Positions 6,796 to 14,650 are shown, counted from the stretch's first letter. The stretch is DNA of 15,029 nt from OMOG01 sp041485845 (GCA_041485845.1 JBGPKH010000158.1:1-15029), one strand, 5' to 3'. Numbers and translations are program-made. The notes: generated from the sequence alone by a model not told the origin.

Positions 6796-7794
6796 CTACC
6801 GGCCTTCGAGATCGGCGGGCTTGAGGCCTTTGGCGAAGCCGCCAAATTGGAAGGGCAGGGGATTGTATGCTCCCACGAGATCGACCTTTGCCCCGGCGGG
6901 AATGCGCCCCTCCATGCCGACTGCCCAATAGGTGGCGTTCACCAGGAGGCGGCGGAATGGCTCGTTGAGGAGATCCTGCGCGGAGCCCATGGTGGTGGTG
7001 AAGACACGGCGCGCCTTGGTCTTGGTCCACGCCACCGGCATCATGGGGTCGTTGGGTTTACCGGCGACCGGTGGGTCGGTGGGCTTCATGCCCTCGAGCA
7101 CCTGGCCGAGGATCAGTGGCTGCGCGTCCTCTGCAAGCGGCAGCCGGACGGTGTACACGTCGGTGGGCACCCAGATTGCGCCGCTTCGAATTCCGCGGAG
7201 AATCGGATCGCGCTCGCGGCCTGGGGCAGTGATGCCGCGAGTGCTTTGCACGGCGTGCCGCCCGTGGTGGCTGATCCAGGTTTCGCCGAGCACCTGGCGG
7301 CCGAAGCCGCCATCCCACTCCTTGCTGTTCCAGGTGAAGCGCTGGTACGTTTTGCTGGTCTTCAAGTCGAACGCGTGGGTGGCCGTGCGCAGGGCCACAA
7401 TGGGCCGGCCCGAGTCCACGTAATCCACGATGTGCTTCATCTGTGGATCCGGCGGATCGCGAAACCGCGTAAACAGGATCAGGAGATCCGCCGCGTCCAG
7501 CGTTTCGAGACCGGGTATGTTGCCGGTGTAGTTGGGATTGATGGCGCCATCCGCGGGATCGATGGCAAAGAGCACGGTGCAATCGAATCCGTGACGCTCC
7601 GCCAGGATGCGGGCCAACTGCGGCAGCACCTGCTCGGAGCGGTACTCCTCGTCGCCGCTGACTAAAACGATGCGCTTGCCTTTTCCGGGACCGTTTTTGC
7701 CTTGGATGGTGAGCCGGTCGTCTGCACCCATCGCGGCGCCCATCGCCGCGCATACAAACGCACATGCGATGAGGGCCAGACGGCGCCGATTCAC
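6796..7794 (-). CDS. Secreted ThuA-domain protein
   Basis: The 332-residue protein starts with a Sec-type signal peptide: MNRRR, a hydrophobic stretch to about residue 23 and a likely cut near MGA-DD. The mature part has the ThuA-like (glutamine-amidotransferase-fold) pattern: RIVLVSGDEEYRSEQVLPQL, a segment ADLLILFTRFRDPPD with VDSGRPIVALRTATHAF, and a C-terminal LVNATYWAVGMEGRIP and PLPFQFGGF tail. ThuA domains occur in exported proteins linked to sugar metabolism, but the exact substrate is unknown. The start is GTG at 7792-7794, overlapping the upstream stop as GTGA. That fixes the start and implies translational coupling. No better start lies nearby. Confidence 0.85.
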   Translation of the reverse strand: MNRRRLALIACAFVCAAMGAAMGADDRLTIQGKNGPGKGKRIVLVSGDEEYRSEQVLPQLARILAERHGFDCTVLFAIDPADGAINPNYTGNIPGLETLDAADLLILFTRFRDPPDPQMKHIVDYVDSGRPIVALRTATHAFDLKTSKTYQRFTWNSKEWDGGFGRQVLGETWISHHGRHAVQSTRGITAPGRERDPILRGIRSGAIWVPTDVYTVRLPLAEDAQPLILGQVLEGMKPTDPPVAGKPNDPMMPVAWTKTKARRVFTTTMGSAQDLLNEPFRRLLVNATYWAVGMEGRIPAGAKVDLVGAYNPLPFQFGGFAKGLKPADLEGR

Positions 7795-8201
7795 GCCGCC
7801 CGCTTCTCCATCACATCTTCGATGACCGACGTGGTGATCGGTTGGCAGGTGGGATGACCAAACTCCAGGTGCATGCCGCGGCCGATGAAGTGTTCCTTGA
7901 GCATCGACCCGCCCCAGGTGGAACCGTGGATGCTCACCAGCGTGGGCTCGGGGCAGAACACCGGATGGCCGGAAATCAGCGCCTGGCCGTCGCCTTCATA
8001 GCGGAGTGTGTAGGCGCGATTCTGGGTCCGAATCTCGAGAACCGTACCCGGCAGCACATTGCGAAGGTGAACTCCGCCTTCGATCTCGGATTGCACGATG
8101 CAGTGGTTCACGGCATCGCCAAGGTAGGGACTCGGCACATCCAGATCGGAGGTCTGGAGTTGCCCTACAGCGGAACCCATTTGCTGGGATCGTTGGGTCA
8201 T
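7791..8201 (-). CDS. Small conserved-looking protein of unknown function, coupled to the ThuA-domain gene
   Basis: About 136 residues with no signal peptide or membrane segment. The sequence looks globular and beta-rich, for example GTVLEIRTQNRAYTLRYEGDGQ and ISGHPVFCPEPTLVSIHGST, ending GMHLEFGHPTCQPITTSVIEDVMEKRAA. Two ATGs are possible. The one at 8207 directly abuts the AGGAG at 8208-8212, whereas the ATG at 8201 sits 6 bases from it, so 8201 is chosen. Its TGA overlaps the GTG of the ThuA-domain gene by 4 bases, so the pair form an operon. I do not recognise the family and give no function; a small soluble binding or regulatory protein would be compatible. Confidence 0.75.
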   Translation of the reverse strand: MTQRSQQMGSAVGQLQTSDLDVPSPYLGDAVNHCIVQSEIEGGVHLRNVLPGTVLEIRTQNRAYTLRYEGDGQALISGHPVFCPEPTLVSIHGSTWGGSMLKEHFIGRGMHLEFGHPTCQPITTSVIEDVMEKRAA

Positions 8202-8218
8202 CGACATCTCCTACTGCA

Positions 8219-8232
8219 TTTGGCGCGCCAAA
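8219..8232. promoter_or_regulatory. Perfect palindrome TTTGGCGCGCCAAA upstream of the small-protein/ThuA operon
   Basis: The 14-base sequence is its own reverse complement. It is 6 bases upstream of the AGGAG ribosome binding site at 8208-8212 and 17 bases from the chosen ATG. This is where an operator for a dimeric regulator would sit. No regulator gene is adjacent, and no clear -35/-10 pair was found around it. Confidence 0.4.
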
Positions 8233-8282
8233 CTGCGAAAGCGTTGCATATGACCAAATCCGGCCGGGTGTGCGGCAGATTC

Positions 8283-8333
8283 CTGCCACCATGATATCAC
8301 GTGCCGAAATATTGGCGGGCAGGCCGGTGGCAG
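8283..8333 (-). repeat. Inverted repeat after the polytopic membrane protein gene
   Basis: CTGCCACC at 8283-8290 is the reverse complement of GGTGGCAG at 8326-8333, with a 35-base loop. The right arm begins 6 bases after the stop of the membrane protein gene. GGCAGATT also occurs directly repeated at 8274-8281 and 8329-8336. It could help end transcription of the mre cluster, but no U tract follows, so the role is uncertain. Confidence 0.3.
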
Positions 8334-8338
8334 ATTGG

Positions 8339-10279
8339 TCAAAATTTACGTTCCAGGAGCGCTCCCCAAGCATATTCTGCTTTGGATGCATATCCCCAGC
8401 TCGCGAGGCGCTCCCCGTAGCGGGACCGCCAGCCGGCAGCGGCTTCCGACCCCGGCGTCACCAGGACCGTCAGATAGCGCGGGCGCAAGTTGGGTTCGAG
8501 GGCATCGAGGTCTTCCGGAAGCAGCGTGCGCACCGCCGGGTTTACGGGGTTTCCCGCGGCGACGACATGGCCGGCGAAGTAGCCTCCATCCGTAAGTGCC
8601 AATTCTGCCAGATCTTTACCGCGTATGGATTCAAGCGCTGGTTTCATATCGTTCCAGTAAGTGGTCCATTGCAGGCGGTTTCGCTGGACGAGGAATGGTC
8701 CGGCCGCCACCAGGCAGACGAGTGCGGCAATGATCGCGTGACGTTTCAGCGTGAGCAGCAGCACCACAGCGAACACGGTTGCAGCGCCCACCAGGAGCGG
8801 GGGAAAGATCTCGGCGGGGATCTTCGCGTAAAGGTCGATCGCGCGGCTCGCCGCATTCGCGGCGACCAGCGGCCAGACGAGCCAGGTAAACCTGGCGAGC
8901 AGAGCCACGAGAAAGATCTCGCTGAGCGCGAGCACGCCATCCACGTAGCGGATGCTGTTGAGGTTGTTCAGGATGAACGCCAGGTCGCCGGCCGAGCCGC
9001 TGGCGCTGAAGACGGAGCGGAAATACAGGAACCATCCGCAGAGTATGAGGAAAGCAACCCAATCGCGAGGTGACGGATGGGTGTGGTAACGCAGCCACAG
9101 GTAAGCAGCGCGCAGGCATATCCACGCGCCGGCGAGCAGTACGCCCGCCAGGATCGCGGGGAACAGCAGGCCCGCGGGGGAGACTCCTCCGGCGGGCAGA
9201 AACAAGGCGCGCCAGAGGCGCGGGTCGTGGAGGCTGTACAGGATCGAAGTATTGGAGAGGTCGGCTGTCCCGCGAAGGTGGATGAAGGCCAGGTTGATCT
9301 GGAACGGGTAGAACGGGCTGCCGTAGCGCATGAGGTTGTGGAGGTAGTAGTGGCCGGAGGTGAGCAGAAAGAACGCCGCGGCGGCGAGGAGAGGGCGGAC
9401 GGCCGGGCGGCGCAGGGATACCACCAAGGCCAGGGCAATGACGGCGACGAAGATGCCGGTATACTTCACGGAGGCGAAGGCGGCGCCGAACGCCATCAGC
9501 CACAGGTCGGTGGATGTGAGGCGGCGCTCGGCGGCGCGCAGGACCACGAGTGCCAGCAAGGCGAATCCGACGCCGTGGAGCGCGTCGTTCTTGAGCGTGG
9601 GAACGCCCGAATGAAGATACCAGAAGTGCCGCATGAAGAGGCTGCCGAAGACCGTCCAGAGAAGCAGAGGCCGCGGCAGTCCGAGCTCGCGGCCTGCCAG
9701 CCATACGGCGAGAGCCAGCAGCAAGACGGCCTTTGCGGCGAGGAGTGGAAAGAACAGGTCCACGCGCGTGACGATCCATGCGGGCAGAAATGACAACTCC
9801 CAGAAGGCCACGTAATTTGTAGCAAACGTGTAGGGCGTGGCGCGATTGGCCATCCAGTCGATCAGGTAGTGCAGGTAGTTGATCGAATCGATTTCTTCGA
9901 CGGGCTTGAAGGAGAGGAAGATCAGGGGCACGAGCAGGGCGGCGAAGAAGGGGAAGTGGGGAAGGCGCTGCGGGGCTTTTGACAGGCTGAAGCCTGCCAA
10001 GCCAGGGGAAGCCTTTGACAGGCTGAAGCCTGTCCCACCTAACAGCGCGGCGGCGACGAGCCAGTACGCTGCGGGCGAGTTCGTTCCAGTGAAGGAGAAG
10101 AGGGCGGCGAAGGAGGATTCCAGAGTGAGCTGGATGGCGAGGATGGCCAGCCATCGCTCTTCGGGCCGCTGGCCCTCGCGCCAGCCCAGCAGGCGAGCGA
10201 GCCGCATGGCGGCGGCGAAGAGCGCGAGCTCCCAGACAGCGAATCGCAGGGCGGCAAGGGCAATCGCGGCGGCAGTCAT
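8339..10279 (-). CDS. Large polytopic membrane protein, GT-C glycosyltransferase-like
   Basis: The 646-residue protein has some 10-13 hydrophobic segments from residue 1 to about 530, then a soluble C-terminal part of about 110 residues. The layout matches GT-C (PMT/ArnT-like) lipid-sugar glycosyltransferases. An acidic first large loop, KPVEEIDSINYLHYL at 125-139, sits where GT-C enzymes place their acidic residues. The family call rests on topology and this loop, so it is tentative. Residues 84-101 contain the duplicated GFSLSKA, derived from a palindromic repeat element. The ATG at 10277-10279 lies 5 bases after the ubiA-like stop, with GAGG overlapping that stop region, so the two are likely co-translated. 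It would act in the inner membrane and could use a lipid-linked sugar made with the UbiA-like protein. A flippase-like or other multi-pass protein is the alternative. Confidence 0.75.
   Translation of the reverse strand: MTAAAIALAALRFAVWELALFAAAMRLARLLGWREGQRPEERWLAILAIQLTLESSFAALFSFTGTNSPAAYWLVAAALLGGTGFSLSKASPGLAGFSLSKAPQRLPHFPFFAALLVPLIFLSFKPVEEIDSINYLHYLIDWMANRATPYTFATNYVAFWELSFLPAWIVTRVDLFFPLLAAKAVLLLALAVWLAGRELGLPRPLLLWTVFGSLFMRHFWYLHSGVPTLKNDALHGVGFALLALVVLRAAERRLTSTDLWLMAFGAAFASVKYTGIFVAVIALALVVSLRRPAVRPLLAAAAFFLLTSGHYYLHNLMRYGSPFYPFQINLAFIHLRGTADLSNTSILYSLHDPRLWRALFLPAGGVSPAGLLFPAILAGVLLAGAWICLRAAYLWLRYHTHPSPRDWVAFLILCGWFLYFRSVFSASGSAGDLAFILNNLNSIRYVDGVLALSEIFLVALLARFTWLVWPLVAANAASRAIDLYAKIPAEIFPPLLVGAATVFAVVLLLTLKRHAIIAALVCLVAAGPFLVQRNRLQWTTYWNDMKPALESIRGKDLAELALTDGGYFAGHVVAAGNPVNPAVRTLLPEDLDALEPNLRPRYLTVLVTPGSEAAAGWRSRYGERLASWGYASKAEYAWGALLERKF
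9981..10034. repeat. Two REP-like palindromic elements inside the membrane-protein gene
   Basis: GACAGGCTGAAGCCTGTC at 10017-10034 has perfect arms GACAGGCT/AGCCTGTC around two bases. A near-identical copy, with one change in the last bases, lies at 9981-9998. The 36-base spacing is 12 codons, so both read GFSLSKA in frame. This is a hairpin element of the kind normally found between genes, here absorbed into coding sequence in a hydrophobic loop. Confidence 0.75.
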
Positions 10280-10284
10280 GAGCC

Positions 10285-11151
10285 TCAGTACTTCGACATC
10301 AGGATGGCCACCACGGCAGCCAGATACAGGAAGGCGTCGATTTGCAGCGGCCGGTCGTGAAGGAAGATCTCTTCGGGACTTCCCCCGGCGCCGCGTTCAT
10401 AGACCAGGTAGAGATAGCGGAACACGCCGTAGAGAAACAGGGGCAGCGTGGCCACCAGCGCCTCGCTGTGTTCCGACTGAAAGGTGTAGAGGGCGTAGCT
10501 GATAATGCCCGCGCCGGTGGTCATGGAGATCAATTGATCGAGAAAGCGCACGCTGTAGCCGCCCAGCGAGGGACGATGGTGGAGCGCCAGGTGTTCGAGA
10601 GTAACCAGCTCCGCGCGCCGCTTGAGCAGCGCCAGCGACAGCGACAGCAACAGCGAAACGACGAACAGCCAGGCGGACACGCGGACGGGAATGGCGTAGG
10701 CGCCGGCCACCGGCCGCATGACGAAGCCGGCGGAGACCAGGAGCACGTCGAGCACGGGCTGCTCGCGCAATCCCAGAGAGTATGCGATGTTGCACAACGC
10801 GTAGAGCGCCACCACCAGCAGGACCTTCACGTCCAGCGCGGCGGCGAGCCACAGCGCGACTCCGGCCAGAGCCAGGCCGGCGATGCCCGCAATCCGCGGT
10901 GAGAGCAGGTCCGCCGCAATCGGGCGCATCTTCTTTTCCGGGTGGGCGCGGTCATAGGCGCGGTCCGCGAGGTCGTTGAGCAGGTACACGGCGCTGGCCA
11001 TGAGCGAGAAGGCGGCCGCGGCGACGGCGCTGCGCCGCACGGAATCGGCAGACCGGAAGCTTGCCGAAGAAATGAGCGGAACAAACACCAGTCCATTCTT
11101 GATCCATTGCCGCGGCCGGCAGGAGATCAGGAGAGAGAGCGCGGGGTTCAC
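10285..11151 (-). CDS. UbiA-family prenyltransferase, decaprenyl-phosphate phosphoribosyltransferase-like
   Basis: A 288-residue integral membrane protein with about eight hydrophobic segments. It carries the first Asp-rich motif NDLADRAYDRAHPEKK (N59, D60, D63, D67 in this numbering), followed by MRPIAAD. The second motif region is YSLGLREQPVLDVLLVSAGFVMRPVAGA. The NDxxDxxxDxxHPxK form and the RPIA sequence are typical of enzymes that join phosphoribosyl diphosphate to decaprenyl phosphate, a step toward decaprenyl-phospho-arabinose. The frame is open upstream to 11283, but that part lies in another frame of mreD and is Pro/Arg-rich. The GTG at 11149-11151 overlaps the mreD TGA as GTGA and gives the normal family N-terminus, so it is chosen. 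Other UbiA substrates remain possible. It sits between mreD and a GT-C-like gene. Confidence 0.85.
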   Translation of the reverse strand: MNPALSLLISCRPRQWIKNGLVFVPLISSASFRSADSVRRSAVAAAAFSLMASAVYLLNDLADRAYDRAHPEKKMRPIAADLLSPRIAGIAGLALAGVALWLAAALDVKVLLVVALYALCNIAYSLGLREQPVLDVLLVSAGFVMRPVAGAYAIPVRVSAWLFVVSLLLSLSLALLKRRAELVTLEHLALHHRPSLGGYSVRFLDQLISMTTGAGIISYALYTFQSEHSEALVATLPLFLYGVFRYLYLVYERGAGGSPEEIFLHDRPLQIDAFLYLAAVVAILMSKY

Positions 11152-11681
11152 GCGGTCTGCCTCAACTTGTCGAGGAAGTGGAACAGGGCGGCGCCGACCA
11201 CCGCGTTCAGCAGGCCGAGCACCAGCCAACGCTGTATTTCGAACGCCGGCTGGTGGCTGAGGAGCGCGCGCTCCATCACCCAAAACAGAATCTGGTGGAA
11301 CAGGAAAAACAGGAACGACAGCAGCAGGCGGATGAAGTTGTGGTCCACGTCGAGGCGCATGCCGACCGAGGCGGCGAAGTAGCCTACCAGCGTTTTCACG
11401 ATGCCGTACATGCCCAGCGGAACTTTGGAAAGCGAATCCTGCGCCAAGCCGACGATGGCGCCCACCAGCAGGCCGCTGACCTGGCTGCGCCGCATCAGCG
11501 CAAAGTAGACCACCACCAGCAGCGGCATCTCGACGAAGCCCAGGAACTGGAAGAACAGGGGCACGTACACCTGGAAGAGAATGGCCGCCAACGGAACGGC
11601 GAACAGGACCCAGGCGCGAAACCGCGAGACCTGTCCTTCGCGCTGGCTGCTGAGGAGAATGCGCCCGCTCGAATAACTCAT
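11148..11681 (-). CDS. mreD: Rod shape-determining protein MreD
   Basis: The 177-residue inner-membrane protein has about five or six hydrophobic segments, the usual MreD size. The family signature is clear in GLAQDSLSKVPLGMYGIVKTLVGY (78-101) and in the C-terminal HQILFWVMERALL and LVLGLLNAVVGAALFHFL segments. MreD works with MreB and MreC in lateral cell-wall synthesis. It follows mreC after 16 bases, with no strong Shine-Dalgarno sequence before its ATG (11679-11681). Its TGA overlaps the GTG of the ubiA-like gene. The mrdA/rodA genes that often follow mreD are not here. Confidence 0.95.
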   Translation of the reverse strand: MSYSSGRILLSSQREGQVSRFRAWVLFAVPLAAILFQVYVPLFFQFLGFVEMPLLVVVYFALMRRSQVSGLLVGAIVGLAQDSLSKVPLGMYGIVKTLVGYFAASVGMRLDVDHNFIRLLLSFLFFLFHQILFWVMERALLSHQPAFEIQRWLVLGLLNAVVGAALFHFLDKLRQTA

Positions 11682-11697
11682 CGGTGGAGTGGGCCTC

Positions 11698-13434
11698 TCA
11701 GTGGGATGGGCCTTTCGGCGCCCCGGCGGCCTGGTTGGCGCGTCGCGCAGCGGCGTCGGATTTGGCAGCCGGAGGCGGAGGCGCAGGCTGCTTTTTTGCC
11801 GGGTCTTGCGATTTCGGGGGCTGTCCCGCCGGTGTGACAGGGGACCGCTGCGGCTCGGCGCCTGGGGCCGGGACGGTCACCGCTGGCCGCCGCGGTTCAG
11901 AAACCGGCGGCGGCTTCCGTTCGGCGTCCGGCGTGAGCGGCGAGATCAGGGGACGCGGCGCGGCGCCGGAAGGCTGTGCCCCGGAAGGGCCGCGCCTCGG
12001 TTCAGCAACGGGCGCCGGGTTTGTGGCTAACGGGCGCTGCGTTCCAGTAGCCCCCGGGGCACTCGCGGCTGGGGCGACTCGCGGCTGGGCCGCGGATCTG
12101 CCGGCGGCCGGCGGCGTGCCGGACGGCCCCCCTTGAGTGGCCCCCGTTGCCGAGCCGCGCCCCGATGCGGCGCCCGATGGACCGCGGGCTGCGGAGCCTC
12201 CGGGCGGCGTCACGGACGGCCCCCCCTGAGTGGCCCCCGTTGCCGAGCCTCGCCCCGATACGGCGCCCGAGGGACCCTGGGCCGCGGAGCCTCCGGGCGG
12301 CGTCACGGACGGCCCCCCTTGAGTGGCCCCCGGCGCCGAGCCTCGCGCGGCGCCCGAGGGATCCCGGGCCGCGGGCGAGCCTCCGGGCAGCGCCGGCAGT
12401 TTCGTGAAATCGGGCGGCTTGGATCCCGGCACTCCCTCGCCGTACGTGTGGTTCTGCGCCTCACCCACGCCTTTGTAGATGGCGCGCAACTTGTCGGCTT
12501 CCGTGCCCGTGACCCCCGGCGTAGTGGTTTCCACGGTGGGCGCCTGCGGACTCGATCCGGGCGGCGGCGGCGCAATATAGATCGGCTGGTTGACCGGCGG
12601 CGTGTCGGGAATCTCCTGATGCACGCCCTGAAGCAGAATCAGCACATCCTCCACCAGGCCGTGTTGCAGCCCGCTGGGTTCCACCAGGATCTCCTGGAAC
12701 TGGGCAGCCGGTCTTACCGCCTTGACCACTCCGACCGGAAAGCCTTGCGGGAAGATGCGGTCGTCGCCGGAAGTGTAGAACCAGTCGCCGGGCGCCAGTT
12801 TCTCCTCCAGAGGGACGTAATCCACCCTGCACAGGGGCGTGCCATCGCCCTTGAGGGTGCCGCGAACCTGGCCTTTCTGGGAGATGACCCCGGCGGCGAA
12901 ATCGGCGTCCGTGATCAACATCACCTGGGAGGCCGTGGGATAGGCGGACGTCACTTTGCCGACGATTCCATCCGGAGTCACTACAGCCATGCCGCGCATG
13001 ACGCCGGCGCCCGAGCCGCGGTCCACGAAGACCACCTTGGAGTTGGAGCCGGCGCCGGTAGCGATGATGGTAGCAGCCAGCATCTTGGAAGGCGTGTGCG
13101 ACTGGAACAGCTCCAGGGCCTTGGCGCGGTCGGCGCGGTTCAACTCGCTCTTCAGAAAATTGTTCTCCAGTTTGAGCCGGCCGTTGTCTTCCTGGAGGCG
13201 GCGGTTCTCGGCGTTGGTATCGTGGAGCGTGATGTAGTTGCGGATGAAGCCCACGCCGCCGCTGCGCAACCCTTCCAGGAGGCGGGCCACGGGAGTGACC
13301 GCCGAGACGGTCCAGACGCGGATCATGCGCACGTCCTGATCGTTCTTCACCTGAAGGGCGAGCAGGAGGAGTTGAGCGAAGATCACCAACAGCAGGACCG
13401 TGATGTTCCGGTACCGGTTGAGAAACCCTTCCAT
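11698..13434 (-). CDS. mreC: Rod shape-determining protein MreC with long Pro/Gly/Ala-rich tail
   Basis: The 578-residue protein has a normal MreC core. One N-terminal membrane segment lies at about 11-29, a coiled coil at about 70-105 (NAENRRLQEDNGRLKLENNF), and the periplasmic beta-barrel pair at about 116-268, with DGIVGKV, FAAGVISQKGQVRGTL and GDWFYTSGDDRIFPQGFPVGVV. MreC is usually about 280-330 residues. Here about 270 residues follow the core, rich in Pro, Gly, Ala, Ser and Thr, first with a 31-residue tandem repeat and then Pro/Arg/Lys-rich sequence. The tail is expected to be disordered and, since MreC faces outward, periplasmic. The ATG at 13432-13434 follows mreB by 22 bases, with only weak AAGG/GGAG bases before it. 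MreC links cytoplasmic MreB to wall enzymes. Confidence 0.95.
   Translation of the reverse strand: MEGFLNRYRNITVLLLVIFAQLLLLALQVKNDQDVRMIRVWTVSAVTPVARLLEGLRSGGVGFIRNYITLHDTNAENRRLQEDNGRLKLENNFLKSELNRADRAKALELFQSHTPSKMLAATIIATGAGSNSKVVFVDRGSGAGVMRGMAVVTPDGIVGKVTSAYPTASQVMLITDADFAAGVISQKGQVRGTLKGDGTPLCRVDYVPLEEKLAPGDWFYTSGDDRIFPQGFPVGVVKAVRPAAQFQEILVEPSGLQHGLVEDVLILLQGVHQEIPDTPPVNQPIYIAPPPPGSSPQAPTVETTTPGVTGTEADKLRAIYKGVGEAQNHTYGEGVPGSKPPDFTKLPALPGGSPAARDPSGAARGSAPGATQGGPSVTPPGGSAAQGPSGAVSGRGSATGATQGGPSVTPPGGSAARGPSGAASGRGSATGATQGGPSGTPPAAGRSAAQPRVAPAASAPGATGTQRPLATNPAPVAEPRRGPSGAQPSGAAPRPLISPLTPDAERKPPPVSEPRRPAVTVPAPGAEPQRSPVTPAGQPPKSQDPAKKQPAPPPPAAKSDAAARRANQAAGAPKGPSH
12088..12342 (-). repeat. 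93-bp tandem repeats encoding the MreC tail
   Basis: Two full 31-codon units cover residues 365-395 and 396-426. A partial third follows at 427-449. Each begins GSAxGATQGGPSxTPP. On the DNA, gtcacggacggcccccc recurs 93 bases apart, at about 12208 and 12301. The units differ by only a few substitutions, so the expansion is recent or is kept similar by recombination. Confidence 0.85.
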
Positions 13435-13456
13435 GGGGCCGGGCCGCCTTCTGCTC

Positions 13457-14482
13457 CTAGTCTATCGAAATCTTGCGCAACAGCCGGAAATCGCTGAGCA
13501 TGCGGCCGGTGCCGAGGACCACCGAGGCCAGCGGGTCGTCGGCGATCGAGACCGGCAGCCCGGTCTCCTCGCGGATGCGCTTGTCGAGATTCTTGAGCAA
13601 TGCGCCGCCCCCCGTCAGCACAATGCCCCGGTCGCTGATATCCGCGCTCAGCTCGGGCGGCGTGCGCTCCAGCGCCACGCGAATGGCGTTGATGATGGTG
13701 GCGACGCATTCGGAGAGCGCTTCGCGGATTTCGCCGTCCTCGATGGTGAGGGTGCGGGGCACGCCCTCGATGAGGTTGCGGCCCTTGATTTCCATGGTGA
13801 GGGGCTTGTCGAGCGGGAATGCCGAGCCCACCTCCATTTTGATGGCCTCCGCGGTGCGCTCGCCGATCAGCAGGTTGTACTTGCGCTTGAGGTACTGCAT
13901 CACGGCATCGTCCATCTCGTTGCCGGCCACGCGCACGGAGCGCGAGTAGACGATACCGGAGAGCGAAATGACGGCGACGTCGGTGGTGCCGCCCCCGATA
14001 TCGACCACCATGTTTCCGGAGGGCTCGGTGATGGGGAGGCCGGCGCCGATGGCGGCCACCATGGCCTGCTCCACGAGGTGTACTTCGCTGGCTTTGGCCC
14101 GATAGGCCGAGTCCATGACGGCGCGCTTTTCCACTTGCGTGATCTCGCTGGGAACGCCGATGACGATGCGCGGGTGCACCAGCATCTTGCGGTTGTGGGC
14201 TTTCTGGATGAAGTAATTCAGCATCTTTTCGGTGACTTTGAAGTCGGCGATGACGCCGTCTTTCATGGGCTTGATGGCCACAATGTTGCCGGGGGTGCGG
14301 CCCAGCATCTCCTTGGCCTCTTTGCCCACGGCTTCCACTTCACCGGTATTTTTGTTGAGCGCTACGATGGAAGGTTCATTGACAACGATCCCTTTGCCCT
14401 TGGCGAACACCAATGTATTGGCGGTGCCGAGATCGATGGCAAGATCCGACGAAAATAAACTGAACAGAGAACGAAGGTTCAT
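13457..14482 (-). CDS. mreB: Rod shape-determining protein MreB (bacterial actin)
   Basis: The 341-residue actin-fold ATPase is of normal length. It has phosphate-1 motif DLGTANT (17-23), phosphate-2 motif DIGGGTTD (161-168), connecting PSEITQVEKRA (111-121), and the adenosine/phosphate loop TGGGALL (290-296) followed by GTGRML (324-329). It polymerises under the inner membrane and guides lateral peptidoglycan synthesis with MreC and MreD, encoded directly downstream. The ATG at 14480-14482 starts the usual MreB N-terminus MNLRSLFSLFSSDLAIDLGT. It is the first gene of the minus-strand cluster and lies divergent to the gene at 14651. Confidence 0.97.
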   Translation of the reverse strand: MNLRSLFSLFSSDLAIDLGTANTLVFAKGKGIVVNEPSIVALNKNTGEVEAVGKEAKEMLGRTPGNIVAIKPMKDGVIADFKVTEKMLNYFIQKAHNRKMLVHPRIVIGVPSEITQVEKRAVMDSAYRAKASEVHLVEQAMVAAIGAGLPITEPSGNMVVDIGGGTTDVAVISLSGIVYSRSVRVAGNEMDDAVMQYLKRKYNLLIGERTAEAIKMEVGSAFPLDKPLTMEIKGRNLIEGVPRTLTIEDGEIREALSECVATIINAIRVALERTPPELSADISDRGIVLTGGGALLKNLDKRIREETGLPVSIADDPLASVVLGTGRMLSDFRLLRKISID

Positions 14483-14650
14483 TACGAGAGCCCGCTGCGA
14501 AGCCGGGACCGGAGCAGTCTAATTCGAATGTTAGCATAATTCTGAACGGCCGCGCGTATTTCTGGGCGCGTCGATTACAAGGGAATTCATGCAAAATTTC
14601 AGTGGCAAATACGGCCGCCGCGCGCGCTTTTCGCACTCGATTTATACGCA
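14483..14650. promoter_or_regulatory. Divergent intergenic region between mreB and the beta-propeller-like gene
   Basis: This 168-base gap must carry the mreB promoter (minus strand) and that of the + strand gene. It is more AT-rich than the flanking genes, especially near 14520-14545 and 14575-14605. On the minus strand, TATGCTAACAT near 14531-14541 could contain a -10 element, but no convincing -35 was found. On the + strand, TTTATAC ends 3 bases before the ATG at 14651, so if it is a -10 the transcript would be nearly leaderless. None of these assignments is firm. Confidence 0.4.

Noticed and set aside
6658..7665. 335-residue + strand open frame opposite the ThuA-domain gene.
   Set aside because: It spans the intergenic repeats and the antisense of the ThuA gene and has no domain, whereas the minus strand gives a signal peptide and ThuA features.
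11152..11283. Longer UbiA-like protein beginning at 11283.
   Set aside because: The extra 44 residues lie in another frame of mreD and are Pro/Arg-rich. The GTG at 11151 gives a 4-base overlap with the mreD stop and a typical family N-terminus.
12133..13497. 454-residue + strand open frame opposite mreC.
   Set aside because: It is a GC-rich antisense shadow of mreC; the minus strand carries clear MreC motifs throughout the core.
13400..14458. 352-residue + strand open frame opposite mreB.
   Set aside because: mreB has all actin-fold motifs on the minus strand. The + reading is His/Gly/Asp-rich with no domain.
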